DNA from: Paludibacter sp. UBA5753
GTDB taxonomy: Bacteria; Bacteroidota; Bacteroidia; Bacteroidales; Paludibacteraceae
DNA: 7,410 nucleotides
Direction of reading: 5' to 3'
Assembly (NCBI GenBank): GCA_002427615.1
Contig: DIFH01000156.1
Coordinates: 1-7,410 of the forward strand
The position numbers and the translations under genes were made by a program. Below are positions 6,098 through 7,410 of this stretch, piece by piece (within the stretch, counting starts at the first letter, position 1; each line of letters opens with the position of its first letter). The notes beneath the pieces were generated by a model that had not been told where the DNA came from, did no database searches, and was given only the letters and a program-made list of their open reading frames with translations.

Positions 6098-6565
6098 ATG
6101 AAAAAAATGATGACAATTGTTGTTTCGTTGTTGTTAATGGCAGCGGCAACTCAGGCTCAAACATTACAAAAGTTTTATGATAAATACGGCGACGATGAAC
6201 GTTTTCAGTATGTGTCGGTAAGTAATGGAATGATGAATATGGCATCCATGTTTGGTGGAATGGCAAAAGATGAACAAAAATTGATGTCAAAAATGCAGGG
6301 ATTGAAAATTTTGACTCTCGAAGAAAACACTGAATCGCCTTTTATGAAATCTGTTTTAAAAGAATTGTATCAGATCATCGATGATGGCAATTTCGAAACT
6401 GCCGTCGAAGTCCGCGATAAGGGCGAAAGGGTGAATGTCTTTTATAGGGTGGTAGGAGTTGATAACGCAGATATGCTTGTGGTAACAAAAGATAAGACAG
6501 AGTTTAGTTGTATCTGGATCAAAGGTAAGATGACGAAAGAAGAAATGATGAAATCATTTAATTGA
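6098..6565 (+). CDS. Secreted DUF4252-family protein, second copy, methionine-rich
   Basis: This 155-aa paralogue of the preceding gene has a signal peptide (MKKMM, hydrophobic core, cleavage near ATQA at 20) and a mature start of QTLQKFY. It shares the family landmarks: KYGDDERFQYVSV (29-41), LKILT (69-73), GNFETAVEVRDKGERVN (97-113) and CIWIKGKMTKEEMMKSF at the end. One segment is unusually rich in methionine, with Met at 45, 46, 48, 51, 55, 63 and 66; twelve Met occur in the mature part against five in the first copy. A single Cys at 138 is present. The tandem arrangement points to duplication followed by divergence. This is the last gene of the sigma operon, ended by the terminator at 6594-6624. 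Its function is unknown. Confidence 0.85.
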   Translation: MKKMMTIVVSLLLMAAATQAQTLQKFYDKYGDDERFQYVSVSNGMMNMASMFGGMAKDEQKLMSKMQGLKILTLEENTESPFMKSVLKELYQIIDDGNFETAVEVRDKGERVNVFYRVVGVDNADMLVVTKDKTEFSCIWIKGKMTKEEMMKSFN

Positions 6566-6593
6566 GATCGATGATTCTACAATCGGATTTACT

Positions 6594-6624
6594 AAAAAAA
6601 CCAATCCTCAGGGTTGGTTTTTTT
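6594..6624. terminator. Bidirectional terminator between the DUF4252 operon and the LysE-family gene
   Basis: Seven A then CCAATCC (6594-6607) pairs with GGGTTGG then seven T (6611-6624) around a TCA loop. The stem is 14 bp with one T-G wobble. The T-run on the plus strand serves the sigma operon. The symmetrical A-run would give a T-run on the minus strand. The stem overlaps the last two bases of the convergent gene's stop codon (6623-6625), an economical shared ending for both transcripts. Confidence 0.85.
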
Positions 6625-7246
6625 ATTTCAACAAACTAAGTATAATACCTACACAACCAATCAATATAATTATGATCCCTGTGATTTGATTAATGAGTTT
6701 TAATCCTCTCATGTTGAGCTTGTTTCTGAATCTGCTTACAAGAAATGTTAATATGTTCCACCAAAGCAATGCACCGGCCAGTATGGATAATATACCCAAA
6801 ATGGATAAAAATAAAGTTGTATCATTACTGATAAATCCAAATCGGGCAAAAAGTGCAATTAACACAAAAAGTATCAGCGGGTTCGAGAAGGTAAGTCCGA
6901 AAGATGTAATATAATCACCAAATAAGGTGTGTTTCGAAGGTTCGTTGGGCTTTGGCTGTGTAGAAGGATGGCTTTTATAAATGAAAAACCCAAAAATGAT
7001 TAATATTATGCTTCCTATCAGCTGGATAATATATCTTTGTTGTTCGATAAAGTCAATAACAAAGTTTAGGAAAAATAAGGTTATCATCGTGTAAACCAAA
7101 TCGGATGTGGTAGCTCCTAAGCCGGTAGCAATACCAAATTTTCTGCCCCTGTTTAGCGTACGTTGGATGCACAGCATACCAATAGGTCCCAAAGGAACAG
7201 AAACAAAAAGGCCTATTATTATCCCTTTAATTATTATTTCAACCAT
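6623..7246 (-). CDS. LysE/RhtB-family exporter
   Basis: This 207-aa polytopic inner-membrane protein has the family's length and six-helix pattern, with segments at about 5-27, 40-62, 72-91, 113-136, 145-170 and 186-206. The family signature lies in the first helices: VSVPLGPIGMLCIQRTLNRG (15-34), with the conserved Pro-Gly-Pro-type turn and GRKFGIATGLGATTSD (34-49). SNPLILFVLIALFA (121-134) matches the conserved Asn-Pro helix. Members export amino acids and related small molecules by proton-motive force; the substrate cannot be read from the sequence. A hydrophilic loop at about 91-110 (SHPSTQPKPNEPSK) is likely cytoplasmic. The gene converges on the DUF4252 operon, with its stop inside the shared terminator, and starts a divergent region with a downstream plus-strand gene. 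The start ATG at 7246 agrees with a good -7 element 20 bases upstream. Confidence 0.9.
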   Translation of the reverse strand: MVEIIIKGIIIGLFVSVPLGPIGMLCIQRTLNRGRKFGIATGLGATTSDLVYTMITLFFLNFVIDFIEQQRYIIQLIGSIILIIFGFFIYKSHPSTQPKPNEPSKHTLFGDYITSFGLTFSNPLILFVLIALFARFGFISNDTTLFLSILGILSILAGALLWWNILTFLVSRFRNKLNMRGLKLINQITGIIIILIGCVGIILSLLK

Positions 7247-7265
7247 GTTATTTATGAATCGGATG

Positions 7266-7296
7266 CAAAGATAACTCTTTTTGTTTAATCAGGAAA
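7266..7296 (-). promoter_or_regulatory. Candidate Bacteroidota promoter for the LysE-family gene
   Basis: On the minus strand, TATCTTTG (7273-7266) is an exact match to TAnnTTTG. TTTC (7296-7293), 19 bases before it, is one base off the TTTG -33 element. The start site would lie near 7259, leaving a leader of about 13 bases before the ATG at 7246. The -33 element lies inside the left arm of the inverted repeat at 7287-7336. Confidence 0.5.
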
Positions 7297-7336
7297 TTGC
7301 CTTTAAACTTGACTTTTCAAATCTTCTTTCCTGATT
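7287..7336. promoter_or_regulatory. 10-bp inverted repeat in the divergent region (possible operator or attenuator)
   Basis: AATCAGGAAA (7287-7296) and its exact reverse complement TTTCCTGATT (7327-7336) are separated by 30 bases. Four more T follow the right arm (7337-7340), so on the plus strand it could form a long-loop terminator or attenuator. Alternatively each half could be a protein-binding site; the left half covers the candidate -33 element of the LysE-family gene. A small TTGA/TCAA stem (7309-7312 with 7316-7319) lies in the loop. Confidence 0.45.
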
Positions 7337-7382
7337 TTTTATAAGGTATAATTGAAAGACTCAAATCAAGAAGATCGACTGT

Positions 7383-7410
7383 ATGAAGATTACGAACATT
7401 TGTTTGGCAA
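7383..7410 (+). CDS. Possible start of a plus-strand gene cut by the window edge
   Basis: ATG 7383 opens a frame reading MKITNICLA to the edge of the window, compatible with the n-region and the start of a signal peptide. AAGAAG lies upstream at 7367-7372, and TATAATTG at 7347-7354 is one base off TAnnTTTG. Only nine codons are visible, so the product cannot be named and the call may be wrong. Confidence 0.35.

Noticed and set aside
5573..6565. Possible toxin-immunity or bacteriocin pair because of two small secreted proteins in tandem
   Set aside because: The two proteins are paralogues with the same signal peptides and landmarks, and no leader peptide, immunity TM protein or transporter accompanies them.
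7309..7352. TTGACT (7309-7314) with TATAAT (7347-7352) as an E. coli-type promoter
   Set aside because: The spacing is 32 bases, far from the 16-18 required, and the lineage uses a different promoter consensus.

Overview
The window looks like chromosomal DNA of a member of the Bacteroidota, most likely Bacteroidales. The base composition is AT-rich, and candidate promoters resemble the Bacteroidota TAnnTTTG -7 element. Starts mostly lack Shine-Dalgarno sequences. The proteins have lineage-typical layouts: a one-TM protein following an ECF sigma factor, DUF4252 proteins, and a 7TM-HD protein of Bacteroidota length. No mobile element, CRISPR array, rRNA or tRNA was seen.

Layout. Positions 1-166 hold two alternative GC-rich hairpins, a possible 3' end of an upstream gene, and a strong rho-independent terminator. 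A plus-strand gene (213-1139) encodes an apparently exported MsrB-MsrA fusion that repairs oxidised methionine. A perfect 12-bp hairpin spans its stop codon. Next comes a decayed minus-strand remnant of a VOC/PhnB-like gene (1195-1418). The minus-strand gene at 1419-3452 encodes a PgpH-type 7TM-HD membrane phosphohydrolase, expected to degrade cyclic di-AMP. Divergent from it, at 3619-4404, is a leaderless SH3b-NlpC/P60 peptidase resembling cytosolic murein-peptide recycling enzymes, closed by a strong terminator.

From 4525 to 6565 there is a compact four-gene operon: ECF sigma factor, one-TM anti-sigma-like protein (overlapping the sigma gene), and two tandem secreted DUF4252 paralogues. A terminator follows that also overlaps the stop codon of a convergent LysE/RhtB-family exporter (6623-7246, minus). 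The right end holds a divergent regulatory region with a 10-bp inverted repeat, and the first codons of a possible plus-strand gene at 7383.

How the parts fit. The sigma operon is the best candidate for an undescribed system. It reads as a self-contained envelope-signalling unit whose outputs or sensors are two small exported proteins of unknown function. The HD phosphodiesterase and the NlpC/P60 enzyme may share a regulatory region and both touch cell-wall or osmotic homeostasis, but that link is inference. The remaining genes look like ordinary housekeeping or accessory functions.
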